Below, in pieces: positions 28,326 to 37,121 of a stretch of DNA of 57,710 bases. Made by a program: the position numbers and the translations under genes. Numbering within the stretch: position 1 is the stretch's first letter; every line of letters begins with the position of its first letter. Origin of the DNA: Novosphingobium sp. (lineage in GTDB: Bacteria > Pseudomonadota > Alphaproteobacteria > Sphingomonadales > Sphingomonadaceae); assembly GCA_025356575.1 (NCBI GenBank), contig JANXSP010000132.1:1-57710 (forward strand). The letters are read 5' to 3'. The notes beneath the pieces were generated by a model that was not told the origin of the DNA, searched no databases, and saw only the letters and a program-made list of their open reading frames with translations.

Positions 28326-28396
28326 CCCCCGGTGGCTGGCAAGCCCCGGTGGCCGGCAAGCCCCCAATGGCCGGCAAGCCCCCGGTGGCCAGGAAC
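28326..28396. repeat. four tandem ~18-base repeats after cpdR
   Basis: Consensus CCCCCGGTGGCCGGCAAG. Units are 28326-28343, 28344-28360 (17 bases), 28361-28378 and 28379-28396. The last has AGGAAC in place of GGCAAG. The array lies directly after the cpdR stop, between it and tRNA-Val. Confidence 0.8.
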
Positions 28397-28397
28397 C

Positions 28398-28772
28398 CTA
28401 AACCGATACTTGCGCCGGAGCCCCGAAGATCCGCTCGACCTCGAGCACCAGATCCTTGAGATGGAACGGTTTGGAGAGCACGCGGGCCTGCGGTGCCTCG
28501 CGGCTGGCCTTGAGCGTAACCGCGGCGAACCCGGTGATGAACATGACTTTGGTCTGCGGACTGATTTCGCCGCAGCGCTGGGCCAGTTCGATCCCGTCCA
28601 TCTCGGGCATCACGATGTCCGAAAGCAGCAGGTCGAAATGCTCGGCGCTGAGCAGCGGGATGGCCGCGGTGCCGCGATCGACCGCGACGACATCGTAACC
28701 GGCGTTGTGCAGCGCGCGGGTCAGATATGTGCGCATCGCTTCTTCGTCTTCGGCGAGAAGGATGCGGATCAT
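28398..28772 (-). CDS. cpdR: response regulator CpdR
   Basis: A single-domain receiver of 124 residues. Unphosphorylated CpdR delivers the ClpXP protease and helps destroy CtrA at the right cell-cycle time; CckA-ChpT phosphorylates and inactivates it. The protein has the acidic pair AEDEE near the N-terminus, phospho-acceptor Asp52 in LLSDIVMPEMDG, the switch Thr in MFITGFAAV, and the conserved Lys in VLSKPFHLKDLV. KVMFITGFAAV and LSKPFHLKDLV are strongly CpdR-like. It is divergent from an N-formylglutamate amidohydrolase gene, an arrangement I recall around cpdR in other alphaproteobacteria. The cckA gene lies about 12 kb away in this window. A different single-domain receiver is a less likely reading. 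Confidence 0.9.
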   Translation of the reverse strand: MIRILLAEDEEAMRTYLTRALHNAGYDVVAVDRGTAAIPLLSAEHFDLLLSDIVMPEMDGIELAQRCGEISPQTKVMFITGFAAVTLKASREAPQARVLSKPFHLKDLVLEVERIFGAPAQVSV

Positions 28773-28917
28773 GACGGTGCCCCCTGAACGTGTCGGCGCG
28801 GGATTGTGCGCGCAAGATTACGGCGGCGGCTATAGCGCGCGGGGAGTTAACATTCTTGCCCATTCTTGGCGCTGACACACTTTGACACAGCCCCGCAATC
28901 GCGTCAGCTTGGCGGTG

Positions 28918-29895
28918 ATGACAGTGAAGGGTGATGGTAACCGCGACTCGGTGCGCGAGGAGGGCGGGACGATCCCCGGGGCCCCGGACGTGCCCGCTTT
29001 TGCGCTGCTCGGTCCAGACCCTTCGGCGATCCCCGTGCTGATCGCGGTGCCCCACGCGGGCCGCGCCTATCCCGCCGCGGTGCTCGAACGCATGCGCCAT
29101 CCCGGCCACGCTGCGTTGCGGCTCGAGGACCGCTATGTCGACCGGCTGGGCGATGCGATGGCGCGCGAGACGGGCGCGGCACTGCTCGTTGCGAACGCGC
29201 CGCGGGCGATGCTCGATCTCAACCGCAGCGCCGACGACATCGATTGGGAGATGCTGGGCCCGACGCTGCGCGATCGCCGTGCCGAGGCGGCACAGCGGGC
29301 GGTGCCGGGGCAGCGTGCGCGCAGCGGGCTCGGGCTTATCCCGCGGCGGCTTCCCGGGCTTGGCGAACTGTGGAAGCGGCGGATCGACCGCGCCGAGCTC
29401 GATGCCAGGATCGCCGGCATCCACGCGCCGTATCACGATCGGCTGGGCGCGGCGTTGGAGGCGCTGCGGGAACGGTGGGGTGCGGCGCTGCTGATCGATC
29501 TCCACTCGATGCCCCCGCTGGCCGCGCGCAGCGGCACGCTCCCTGCCGAATTCGTGATCGGCGACCGGTTCGGCGCGGCCTGCGACGGGGCTCTGATTGC
29601 TTCGGCCTTCGGCTATTTCGGCGAGATGCGGCGCGGGGCGGCGCACAACCGGCCCTACGCGGGCGGCTATATACTCGAGCGCCACGGCCGCCCGCGCCGG
29701 GGGGTGCATGCGCTCCAGCTCGAGGTTGACCGGCTGAGCTATCTCGATGCCGCGATGGCCGAGCCGGGCAAGGGCTTTGCGGCGATGGTGGCGCTGCTTA
29801 GCGGACTGGTCCGCCGGCTGGCCGGGGACGTTGCCGCGCTTGGCCAAGGCGGTCAGGGCAGGGACGCGGGTCAGTGGGCCGACGCCGCCGAGTAA
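28918..29895 (+). CDS. N-formylglutamate amidohydrolase family protein
   Basis: A 325-residue hydrolase of the HutG/N-formylglutamate deformylase family, zinc-dependent and cytoplasmic. Family features are VLIAVPHAGRAYPA near residue 45, LRLEDRYVDRLGDAMA, the ANAPRAMLDLNRS motif, LLIDLHSMPP near residue 200 and GGYILERHG. The histidines of PHAG and DLHSMP are likely metal ligands. Its natural role beside cpdR is unclear, since no histidine-utilisation genes are nearby. The ATG at 28918 is chosen over a TTG 12 codons earlier. The 145-base divergent region with cpdR includes a GTTAAC stretch but no full CtrA box that I could find. Confidence 0.88.
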   Translation: MTVKGDGNRDSVREEGGTIPGAPDVPAFALLGPDPSAIPVLIAVPHAGRAYPAAVLERMRHPGHAALRLEDRYVDRLGDAMARETGAALLVANAPRAMLDLNRSADDIDWEMLGPTLRDRRAEAAQRAVPGQRARSGLGLIPRRLPGLGELWKRRIDRAELDARIAGIHAPYHDRLGAALEALRERWGAALLIDLHSMPPLAARSGTLPAEFVIGDRFGAACDGALIASAFGYFGEMRRGAAHNRPYAGGYILERHGRPRRGVHALQLEVDRLSYLDAAMAEPGKGFAAMVALLSGLVRRLAGDVAALGQGGQGRDAGQWADAAE

Positions 29896-29910
29896 CCCGT
29901 CCATCTAAGC

Positions 29911-29961
29911 CGCCCATAAAATTGAGCCGACCGTAAAATTGAGCCGGCCATAAAAAACCAC
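29911..29961. repeat. three tandem 17-base repeats
   Basis: Units CGCCCATAAAATTGAGC, CGACCGTAAAATTGAGC and CGGCCATAAAAAACCAC follow without gaps at 29911, 29928 and 29945. The third runs into the terminator for the SapC gene. They are AT-richer than their surroundings and follow the amidohydrolase stop. Confidence 0.7.
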
Positions 29962-29987
29962 CCCGTGCTTTCGCACGAGGTGGCCAA
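29951..29987 (-). terminator. rho-independent terminator for the SapC gene
   Basis: On the minus strand CCACCTCGTGC-GAAA-GCACGGGGTGG is a stable hairpin with one mismatch and a GAAA tetraloop, followed by TTTTTT. It lies about 140 bases after the SapC stop. The rest of the 230-base gap shows no gene. Confidence 0.85.
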
Positions 29988-30125
29988 GGTTCAGGGAGGA
30001 GGTGCGCGGAACGCACCAAAGTCCAGCCGGGCAATGAGGGAAGCGCCGACCGAACGGTTCATAAATAGGCCCGCGCGCCAATGCTTGCAAGGGTGTTTGC
30101 AAACATCGCGCGCGGGCCGATCGGC

Positions 30126-30914
30126 TTAGTTGGGCAGCGCGGTATCGCCTGTGAGGATCGCCGGGCCCTTGCCCTGCGTCACCTGCTTGGAGAAAATCTC
30201 GCGCATCAGGTCGAGCGAGAAGACGTGGGCATAGATCAGCGGCAACAATCCGCTCTGGCTCCACTGGCGCAGGATATCGCCGCGCATTTCGACCAGCTTC
30301 TGTTGATCGATCATGCGGAACCCGCGGTAGACAAAGGGCTGGTCGGTGCCCTGCTGCTGGATCGAAACTTCGCCGTCCATCAGCAGGTTGTGCTTTTCCA
30401 GCTCGGCGATGAATGCCGCGGTGCGCTGGCCGGCTTCTTCGAACTGCTGGCAGAAGTTGAGCGCGTTGTTCGTCGCCTCGCTCGGCTGGTCGCCATCGAA
30501 CAGCGGCTGGCCCTCGATGTTCTCGCCGATCAGATCGTGGGTTGGATCGAAGCACAGCGAAAGCGTGTCGGTATCCTGTTCGAGCTTGGCGAGCATGAAC
30601 GGATAGCGGCGCGCATAGGCCGGAACGTAGATCGGTTCGATGATCCCGCCCTCGTCGTCGATGAAGACGTTGACGCCTTCGTTGAGACCCATCAACGCCA
30701 GCGGGACGGACCCTTCGCCAACCGAAAACACGATCGGGAAATTACGCTGGGCCTGGGGAAATTCCTCGACCGTAAGGGGGATCGCGTGCTGCCCGACCAG
30801 CCATGGCGCCTTTTCGGTGCCACGGCTTTTCCACGTCGAGTGGTCGCGGCTGTTGAGCGGCATCAGGTCCTGGTAGAACAACGGAAGCTGGTTGGTTTGC
30901 GGCGCGCTGGCCAT
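30126..30914 (-). CDS. SapC family protein
   Basis: A 262-residue protein with the SapC-domain layout: YQDLMPLNSRDHSTW near the N-terminus, then AIPLTVEEFPQAQRNFPIVFS, YVPAYARRYPFMLA and the C-terminal LPLIYAHVFSLDLM. The family is named after a Campylobacter surface-layer locus, but its role in Gram-negatives without S-layers is unknown. It lacks a signal peptide and membrane segments, so a cytoplasmic protein is likely. The ATG at 30914 (MASAPQTNQLPLFY) is the natural start. It is 71 bases downstream of a FAD oxidase gene on the same strand and may share its transcript. The terminator downstream is strong. Confidence 0.87.
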   Translation of the reverse strand: MASAPQTNQLPLFYQDLMPLNSRDHSTWKSRGTEKAPWLVGQHAIPLTVEEFPQAQRNFPIVFSVGEGSVPLALMGLNEGVNVFIDDEGGIIEPIYVPAYARRYPFMLAKLEQDTDTLSLCFDPTHDLIGENIEGQPLFDGDQPSEATNNALNFCQQFEEAGQRTAAFIAELEKHNLLMDGEVSIQQQGTDQPFVYRGFRMIDQQKLVEMRGDILRQWSQSGLLPLIYAHVFSLDLMREIFSKQVTQGKGPAILTGDTALPN

Positions 30915-30985
30915 AGAAATCTCCGGCGGAACAATAAGGATGCGGGTCGGCGGCACAGGCCGCGACCGGCGCGAAGCCGCGGCTT

Positions 30986-32443
30986 CTAGGCAATCGTACC
31001 GCCCGGCGCAAGCGTGACCAATTTGCCCGGATTGAGCAGTTCGTCCGGGTCCATCGCCGCCTTGATCCGCCGCATCAGAGCGAGCGTGACCGGGTCGCTC
31101 AGCCGTTCGAGCTCATCGCGCTTGAGCTGGCCGATGCCGTGTTCGGCGGACAGCGAACCGTGGTATGCGGCGACCAGGTCGTGCACCCGGCGAGTGATCG
31201 CCTTGCCCTGGCCCAGCTCCCACGCCGCGCGTCCGGTATCCCCCGTGCCCGGCGGCGCCATGACGTGGAAATGGACGTTGCCGTCCCCGAGGTGGCCGAA
31301 GGCGAGCGCCTCGCATCCGGCAAATTCGCGCTCGATCGCAGGGACCGCGGCCTCGACGAACGCGGGCATCGCCGCCACCGGCACCGAGATGTCGTGCTGC
31401 ATCGCCGGGCCCCTGGCCCGCTCGGCCGGGGCGACACTGTCACGCAGCAGCCAGAACGCTTCAGCCTGGGCTTCGCTGGCGGAGATCGTGGCATCCTCGA
31501 TCACCCCGCGCTCGAAAGCACTGGCCGCCACCGTCTCGGCGAGTGCCGCGAGCGTCCCGCCGGCAGTCGTATCGGCGACCAGCTCGATCAGCGCGTGCCA
31601 CGCATGCGGCTCGGCGAGAGGCGGGCGGGCGCCCGGAAGATAGCCGAGCACCGCGTCGAGGCAGGCTTGCGGCATCACTTCGAATCCTTCGAGCGCGGTG
31701 CTCGTGGCCGCCTCCACATGCAGCAGCAGTTCGCGCGCTGCGGCAATCGAAGCCAGCCCGGCCCATACGACGATGCGTTCGCCCACCGCGGGAACGATCC
31801 GGAGTGTCGCCGCCGTGACGATCCCCAGCGTCCCTTCCGAGCCGATGAGCAGCTGCTTGAGATCGAACCCTCGGTTGTCCTTTTTCAGGGGAGTGAGCGC
31901 GGAAAACACCGCTCCATCGGCCAGGACCGCCTCAACCCCGAGGACGAGGGCGCGCATCGACCCGTGGCGCAGCACCTGGGTGCCCCCGGCGTTGGTCGAG
32001 ATCAATCCGCCGACGGTGGCCGAGCCCTTGCCGCCAAGCGTCAGAGGAAAGCGCATGCCCGCCGCCGCGGCGGCGTCGTGCAGGTTCTGGAGGATGACCC
32101 CGGCCTCGCACACCGCCTGGCCCGCGGCGGAATCGACGCTGCGGACCGCGTCCATCCGCCGCAGCGACAGCACCAGCGCGGCGCCGCTGGCATCGGGGGT
32201 AGCGCCGCCCGACATCCCGCTGTTGCCGCCCTGGGGCACGATCGGCACGCCGTGGCGGGCGCACAGCCGCACCAGGGCGGAGACTTCCGCCACGTTCGCC
32301 GGGGCCGCCAAGGCAAGAGCGGCGCCTTGATAACGCCCGCGCCAGTCGGTCAGCCACGGCGCGATCAGTGCCGGATCGCGGATAAGTCCGCGCGGTCCGA
32401 GCAAGGCTTCGGCGGCGGTGAGAAATGCGGCAGGATCGTCCAT
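30986..32443 (-). CDS. FAD-linked oxidase, GlcD / D-2-hydroxyacid dehydrogenase type
   Basis: A 485-residue flavoenzyme with an N-terminal PCMH-type FAD domain (VPIVPQGGNSGMSGGATP near residue 75; GGLISTNAGGTQVLRHG; LIGSEGTLGIVTAATL) and a C-terminal FAD-oxidase substrate domain. The metal-binding motif GHLGDGNVHFHV lies near residue 375, and SLSAEHGIGQLKRDEL follows. These fit the D-2-hydroxyglutarate, D-lactate and glycolate dehydrogenase subgroup, which passes electrons to a quinone or an electron-transfer flavoprotein. The substrate cannot be chosen from sequence alone. Cleanly bounded by ATG at 32443. Followed on the same strand by the SapC gene. Confidence 0.9.
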   Translation of the reverse strand: MDDPAAFLTAAEALLGPRGLIRDPALIAPWLTDWRGRYQGAALALAAPANVAEVSALVRLCARHGVPIVPQGGNSGMSGGATPDASGAALVLSLRRMDAVRSVDSAAGQAVCEAGVILQNLHDAAAAAGMRFPLTLGGKGSATVGGLISTNAGGTQVLRHGSMRALVLGVEAVLADGAVFSALTPLKKDNRGFDLKQLLIGSEGTLGIVTAATLRIVPAVGERIVVWAGLASIAAARELLLHVEAATSTALEGFEVMPQACLDAVLGYLPGARPPLAEPHAWHALIELVADTTAGGTLAALAETVAASAFERGVIEDATISASEAQAEAFWLLRDSVAPAERARGPAMQHDISVPVAAMPAFVEAAVPAIEREFAGCEALAFGHLGDGNVHFHVMAPPGTGDTGRAAWELGQGKAITRRVHDLVAAYHGSLSAEHGIGQLKRDELERLSDPVTLALMRRIKAAMDPDELLNPGKLVTLAPGGTIA

Positions 32444-32598
32444 CGCGCCGTTATGGCATGACGCGGCGTGTCGGAGCGAGTCCCCTCGGTCTGGCCATGT
32501 CGCTTTGCCGCGGCGGCATCGCGGGTTAAGCGGCGGTTCAAGCGCCTCCGGTCATCCCCGCGGCACTTCGCATCGATCGGTAAATTCACACACCCTGC

Positions 32599-33126
32599 AT
32601 GAAACGTTTCGTTGTTCTCGCCTGGCCGATTGCGCTGTTGCTGATGCCGACCGCGGCGGGCAACGCGCGCACTTTGCCCGAAGACCGGACCGCGTCTTCG
32701 CCGGCGTCACCGATTTCCCAGCAGGGCGAGAGTTTTCGCCCCGTAAACCAGCAGCAAGTGCGGATCGAGCAGCGGATCACGATCCGCGTCGCCCCCCGCA
32801 CGGTCATGGCGACACCGCTGGTGGCCGAGATCGACAGCGAAGCGAGTCCCCGCTTCGACGAGCGCAAGATGGGCAAGTGCGTTGCGGTAAGCGGGATCGC
32901 GGGGGTCCAGATCGGCGGTGACGACAAGCTCATGCTGTTCATGCGCGATCAGCGGATTGTCAGCGCGACGCTGGAAAAAGCCTGCAGCGCGCGCGATTTC
33001 TACTCGGGTTTCTACATCGAGCGCAGCGCCGACGGAATGTTGTGCGTCGACCGCGACAAGCTCCAATCGCGGACCGGGGCCAACTGCAGTCTGCGCCGCT
33101 TGCGCCAGTTGATCGAGCACGATTGA
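32599..33126 (+). CDS. hypothetical secreted protein
   Basis: A 175-residue protein not assigned to a family. The start MKRFVVLAWPIALLLMPTAAGNAR is a signal peptide with likely cleavage after GNA or NAR. A Ser/Pro/Gln-rich stretch runs to about residue 50. A globular part follows with four cysteines (GKCVAV, EKACSAR, GMLCVD, ANCSLR), which could form two disulfides in the periplasm. Charged and amphipathic composition speaks against membrane helices in the mature part. It stands alone, with 155 bases before and 156 bases after that show no other gene. Confidence 0.75.
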   Translation: MKRFVVLAWPIALLLMPTAAGNARTLPEDRTASSPASPISQQGESFRPVNQQQVRIEQRITIRVAPRTVMATPLVAEIDSEASPRFDERKMGKCVAVSGIAGVQIGGDDKLMLFMRDQRIVSATLEKACSARDFYSGFYIERSADGMLCVDRDKLQSRTGANCSLRRLRQLIEHD

Positions 33127-33282
33127 CGTGTCCGCCGCGCGCCGAGACCGGGCGCGCAATTTCTTGACTTTGGCGGGCCTGTCGGGCAGGGGCGCGCGCA
33201 GAGCCTAGCGCCCAGTTCGGGCTGCAGGCCGTGCAGAGGATGGCTTCCGCCCCCTCCGCCCTTCCGGACTTCGAAAACGCCT

Positions 33283-34764
33283 ATGAATTTCGCCGATCTC
33301 GGCTTGTCAGACGAATTGCTCGCCTCGGTTACCGCCGCCGGCTACGACACGCCCACCCCGATCCAGGCCCAGGCTATCCCCAGCGTGCTGATGATGCGCG
33401 ATCTGATCGGGATCGCCCAGACCGGCACCGGCAAGACCGCCGGCTTCGTATTGCCGATGATCGATATCCTCGCCCACGGCCGCGCCCGCGCACGGATGCC
33501 GCGTTCGCTTATCCTCGAACCGACTCGCGAGCTCGCCGCCCAGGTTGCCGAAAATTTCGAAAAATACGGCGTCAACCACAAGCTCTCGATGGCGCTGCTC
33601 ATCGGCGGCGTGCAGATGGGCGACCAGATCAAGGCGCTCGAGCGCGGGGTCGACGTGCTGATCGCGACACCTGGCCGGCTGATGGACTTGTTCGAACGCG
33701 GAAAGATCATGCTCAACGGCTGTAATCTGCTGGTGATCGACGAGGCTGACCGGATGCTCGACATGGGGTTCATCCCCGATATCGAGACGATCTGTTCCAA
33801 GCTTCCCGCGCAGCGCCAAACGCTGCTGTTTTCCGCGACGATGCCCCCGCCGATCAAGAAATTGGCGGACAAGTTCCTCAGCAACCCCAAGACGATCGAG
33901 GTTGCGCGCCCGGCCACCGCCAACGTCAACATCGTCCAGCACAAGGTCGCGACATCGAGCCGCGGCAAGAAGGATACGCTCAAGACGCTGCTGAAGACCG
34001 ACAACGTCGAGACCGCGATCATCTTCGCCAATCGCAAGACCACGGTGCGCGAGCTTGCCAAGAGCCTCAAGCAGGCGGGCTTCAACGCGGGCGAAATTCA
34101 CGGCGACATGGACCAGTCCTCGCGGATCGCGGAATTACAGCGGTTCAAGGACCGGGTGATCAATATCCTCGTCGCCTCCGACGTTGCCGCGCGCGGGATC
34201 GACGTGAAGGGCGTGAGCCACGTCTTCAACTACGACACGCCGTGGCACCCCGACGACTATGTCCACCGCATCGGCCGGACGGGCCGCGCCGGGGCGACCG
34301 GGCGCGCGTTTACGTTCGTCACTCCTGAAGATGCCGAAGCGATCGCGAATGTCGAAAAGCTGACGGGGATGTCGATCCCGGTCTACGCGATGGATGGCGG
34401 CGGAGTGACGACCGCTGCGGCCCCCGCACCGCAGGAAGAACGCGCCCCGCGCGAGGCCCGCACCCCGCGCGCGCCGCGCGAGGATCGTCCGGCACGCGAG
34501 GATCGTCCGGCACGTGAGGAGCGTCCCGCCCGTGAACCGCGCACCGAGCGCGCGCCGCGTACCGAACGCGAAGAGCGTCCGGCTCGCGAACCACGGACGC
34601 CCCGCGAGCCACGTACCGAAGTGGCGGATACGCCGATCCAGCCTGTGCGCGAACCGCGCCCCCCGCGCGCGGCCGCCAAGCCGCGCGGCAAGGCCGCGCC
34701 CGAGCAGGACGATGCCGAATGGAATGGCCCGGTCCCGGGTTTCCTGGGGTTCTCTGCAACGTGA
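33283..34764 (+). CDS. DEAD-box ATP-dependent RNA helicase, RhlE-like, with basic repeat tail
   Basis: A 493-residue RNA helicase. The motifs in order are Q motif (GYDTPTPIQAQAIP), I (AQTGTGKT), Ia (PTRELAAQ), Ib (TPGRLMD), II (VIDEADRML), III (FSATMP), IV (IIFANRK), V (ASDVAARGIDVKGVSHV) and VI (HRIGRTGRAG). From about residue 385 the sequence turns into a Pro/Arg/Glu-rich tail with repeats such as PARED, PAREE and PREPRTE, typical of RNA-binding disordered extensions. Such proteins help ribosome assembly or RNA turnover, often in the cold. The ATG at 33283 gives MNFADLGLSDELL. The gene converges with uvrD; the 42-base gap has a weak CTCTCC-GGGGAG hairpin. Confidence 0.95.
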   Translation: MNFADLGLSDELLASVTAAGYDTPTPIQAQAIPSVLMMRDLIGIAQTGTGKTAGFVLPMIDILAHGRARARMPRSLILEPTRELAAQVAENFEKYGVNHKLSMALLIGGVQMGDQIKALERGVDVLIATPGRLMDLFERGKIMLNGCNLLVIDEADRMLDMGFIPDIETICSKLPAQRQTLLFSATMPPPIKKLADKFLSNPKTIEVARPATANVNIVQHKVATSSRGKKDTLKTLLKTDNVETAIIFANRKTTVRELAKSLKQAGFNAGEIHGDMDQSSRIAELQRFKDRVINILVASDVAARGIDVKGVSHVFNYDTPWHPDDYVHRIGRTGRAGATGRAFTFVTPEDAEAIANVEKLTGMSIPVYAMDGGGVTTAAAPAPQEERAPREARTPRAPREDRPAREDRPAREERPAREPRTERAPRTEREERPAREPRTPREPRTEVADTPIQPVREPRPPRAAAKPRGKAAPEQDDAEWNGPVPGFLGFSAT

Positions 34765-34806
34765 CCTAATTTCTCTCTCCGAATCGGGGAGAGGGGACGT
34801 TGGCGC

Positions 34807-37116
34807 TTAGTCCGCCAGCTTGACGAAGCTGTCGATCACGCGCTTGTGCCCGCTGGTTTCGAAATCGATCTCGAGCTTGTTGCCTTCCTGCGCCGCCACG
34901 ACCCCATAGCCGAACTTGTCGTGAAACACGCGCACGCCCAGCGCGATGTCGCGGCGCGGCTTGGCGGCGAAGCTGGCCGCGCTGCGCGAGGGTTCGGGGA
35001 TCCGCTTGGGGGTCGCATCGTAGCCTGCGCTCATCGCGCGCTGGAACCCCGGACCGCGGGTGACGATCGCGGATGGGTTGGCGCGCGCGACATGGGCGAA
35101 CGGATCGTCGCGCTCGGACCAGTTGGCGCGCCATAGCGACGCGCCGCCGCTCATCGTGGTTTCCTGGACGACGTGCGCCTCGGGCAGTTCGCCGACGAAG
35201 CGGCTGGGGATCGAGCTGGTCCACTGGCCGTAAATCCGCCGGTTGGCCGCGTGGAGGATCGTGCAGCGCCGCCGCGCGCGGGTGATCGCGACATAGGCCA
35301 GGCGGCGTTCCTCCTCGAGACTGGCAAGACCGCCTTCGTCGAGCGCGCGCTGCGACGGGAATACGCCTTCCTCCCATCCAGGCAGGAAGATGTGATCGAA
35401 TTCGAGCCCCTTGGCGGCGTGGATGGTCATGATCGTGACCTTCTCCGCGTCCGCCGCGGCATCGTTGTCCATCACCAGGCTGACGTGCTCGAGGAAATCG
35501 CCGAGCGTTTCGTAGTCTTCCATCGCGCGCGCCAGTTCGGACAGGTTCTCGAGCCGGCCCGCGCTTTCGGCGCTGCGTTCGGCCTGGAGCGCGGCGCTGT
35601 AGCCGCTTTCATCGAGCAGGGTGCGGACCAGCTCGGCAGGCGATGTCGTGCCCGCCAGATCGCGCCACCGGGCAAAGCTCCGCATCAACCCGAGCAGCGT
35701 GGTCCGCGCGCGCGCGGGAAGCTCGTCGGTATCGAGCAGTTCAAGCGCCGCGGCCGCTAGCGGCATCTGCCGTGCGCGGGCGTGGCGGTGCATTTTTTCC
35801 AGCGCCTTGTCCCCAAGACCGCGCTTGGGCGTGTTGTAGATACGCTCGAACGCGAGGTCGTCGGCAGGCTGAGCAATAACGCGCAGATAAGCCAGCGCAT
35901 CGCGGATCTCGGCGCGCTCGTAGAAGCGGAAGCCGCCGACGATGCGGTAGTTGAGCCCGATGGCGATGAACCGGTCCTCGAATTCGCGCGTCTGGAACTG
36001 GGCCCGGACCAGGATCGCCGCGGCATCGAGCGAGGCGCCTTCGCGTTCGAGCCGCTCAAGCTCCTCGCCGATGCGCCGCGCTTCTTCGGGGCCATCCCAT
36101 ACCCCGATCGCGCGGACTTTTTCACCGTCGTTCCGCGTGGTCCACAGTGTCTTGCCGAGGCGTCCGCTGTTGGCGTTGATCAGCCCGGACGCGGCGGCGA
36201 GAATGTCGGGGGTCGAGCGGTAATTCTGCTCGAGCCGGATGACCTTGGCACCGGGGAAGTCCTTTTCGAATCGCAGAATGTTGGCGACTTCGGCGCCGCG
36301 CCATGAGTAGATCGACTGGTCGTCATCGCCCACCACGCAGATGTTCTTGCGCTCCTGCGCGAGCAATCGCAGCCACAGGTACTGGACCTGGTTGGTGTCC
36401 TGGTATTCGTCGACCATGATGTATTTGAAGCGGTTCTGGTACTGCGCCAGAATTTCGCGCTCCCGCCGGAAGATGTTGAGCATGTGCAGCGTCAGGTCGC
36501 CGAAATCGCAGGCGTTGAGCGTCTTCAGCCGCGCCTGGTACAGCGCGTAGAACTCCTGCCCCTTGCCGTTGGCGTAAGCTTCGTTTTCGGCGGCATCGAG
36601 GTCGGCGGGATTGAGCCCGCGGTTCTTCCAGCGATCGATCAACCCCGCGAGTTGGCGCGCAGGCCAGCGTTTCTCATCGAGCTCGCTCGCCGCAATCAAT
36701 TGCTTGAGCAGGCGGAGCTGGTCGTCGGTATCGATGATCGTGTAGTTGCTCTGCAGTCCGACAAGTTCGGCGTGACGGCGCAACATCCGCGCCGCGACCG
36801 AGTGGAATGTGCCGAGCCACGGCATCGATTCCACCGACGGTCCGATCAGTTCGCCGACGCGGTGCCGCATTTCCTTCGCGGCCTTGTTGGTGAAGGTAAC
36901 ACAAAGAATTTCGCTGGGCCACGCCCTCCGCGATCGGACGAGATGTGCCAAACGTGCGGTAAGTGCGGCAGTCTTGCCCGTACCCGCGCCGGCGAGCATC
37001 AAAACCGGTCCTTCGGTCGCCAGCACCGCTTCGCGCTGGGGCGAATTGAGGCCGGCAAGCCACGCATCTGCCGGGTTTTCGAGCATATCGGGCGGCGCGG
37101 GAAGGGACTCGTCCAT
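34807..37116 (-). CDS. uvrD: UvrD/PcrA-type ATP-dependent DNA helicase
   Basis: Superfamily 1A 3'-5' DNA helicase, used in nucleotide excision and mismatch repair. It has 769 residues. Motifs: I LAGAGTGKTAALT near residue 40, II DEYQDTN, III VGDDDQSIYSWRGA, IV LEQNYRS, V MTIHAAKGLEFDHIF and VI RLAYVAITRARRRC. The C-terminal region ends with a Tudor-like VFHDKFGYGVVAAQEGNKLEIDFE segment that in UvrD/PcrA contacts RNA polymerase. The ATG at 37116 is chosen over an upstream in-frame alternative because it gives the normal N-terminus. A LexA box ends six bases upstream of that ATG. Confidence 0.96.
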   Translation of the reverse strand: MDESLPAPPDMLENPADAWLAGLNSPQREAVLATEGPVLMLAGAGTGKTAALTARLAHLVRSRRAWPSEILCVTFTNKAAKEMRHRVGELIGPSVESMPWLGTFHSVAARMLRRHAELVGLQSNYTIIDTDDQLRLLKQLIAASELDEKRWPARQLAGLIDRWKNRGLNPADLDAAENEAYANGKGQEFYALYQARLKTLNACDFGDLTLHMLNIFRREREILAQYQNRFKYIMVDEYQDTNQVQYLWLRLLAQERKNICVVGDDDQSIYSWRGAEVANILRFEKDFPGAKVIRLEQNYRSTPDILAAASGLINANSGRLGKTLWTTRNDGEKVRAIGVWDGPEEARRIGEELERLEREGASLDAAAILVRAQFQTREFEDRFIAIGLNYRIVGGFRFYERAEIRDALAYLRVIAQPADDLAFERIYNTPKRGLGDKALEKMHRHARARQMPLAAAALELLDTDELPARARTTLLGLMRSFARWRDLAGTTSPAELVRTLLDESGYSAALQAERSAESAGRLENLSELARAMEDYETLGDFLEHVSLVMDNDAAADAEKVTIMTIHAAKGLEFDHIFLPGWEEGVFPSQRALDEGGLASLEEERRLAYVAITRARRRCTILHAANRRIYGQWTSSIPSRFVGELPEAHVVQETTMSGGASLWRANWSERDDPFAHVARANPSAIVTRGPGFQRAMSAGYDATPKRIPEPSRSAASFAAKPRRDIALGVRVFHDKFGYGVVAAQEGNKLEIDFETSGHKRVIDSFVKLAD

Positions 37117-37121
37117 CGCGC

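Noticed and set aside
28326..28396. CRISPR array
   Set aside because: Units are contiguous 17-18 base repeats without spacers, and no cas genes are present.
28843..28875. GTTAACATTC between cpdR and the amidohydrolase as a CtrA site
   Set aside because: Only a half-site resemblance; no second TTAA at the right spacing was found.
28258..29904. A 548-codon minus-strand open frame over cpdR and the amidohydrolase
   Set aside because: It is a GC-rich shadow in the wrong frame; cpdR and the amidohydrolase have clear domains in their own frames.
34769..34800. Terminator between the DEAD-box helicase gene and uvrD
   Set aside because: CTCTCC/GGGGAG stem is short with no T-run on either strand; too weak to list.
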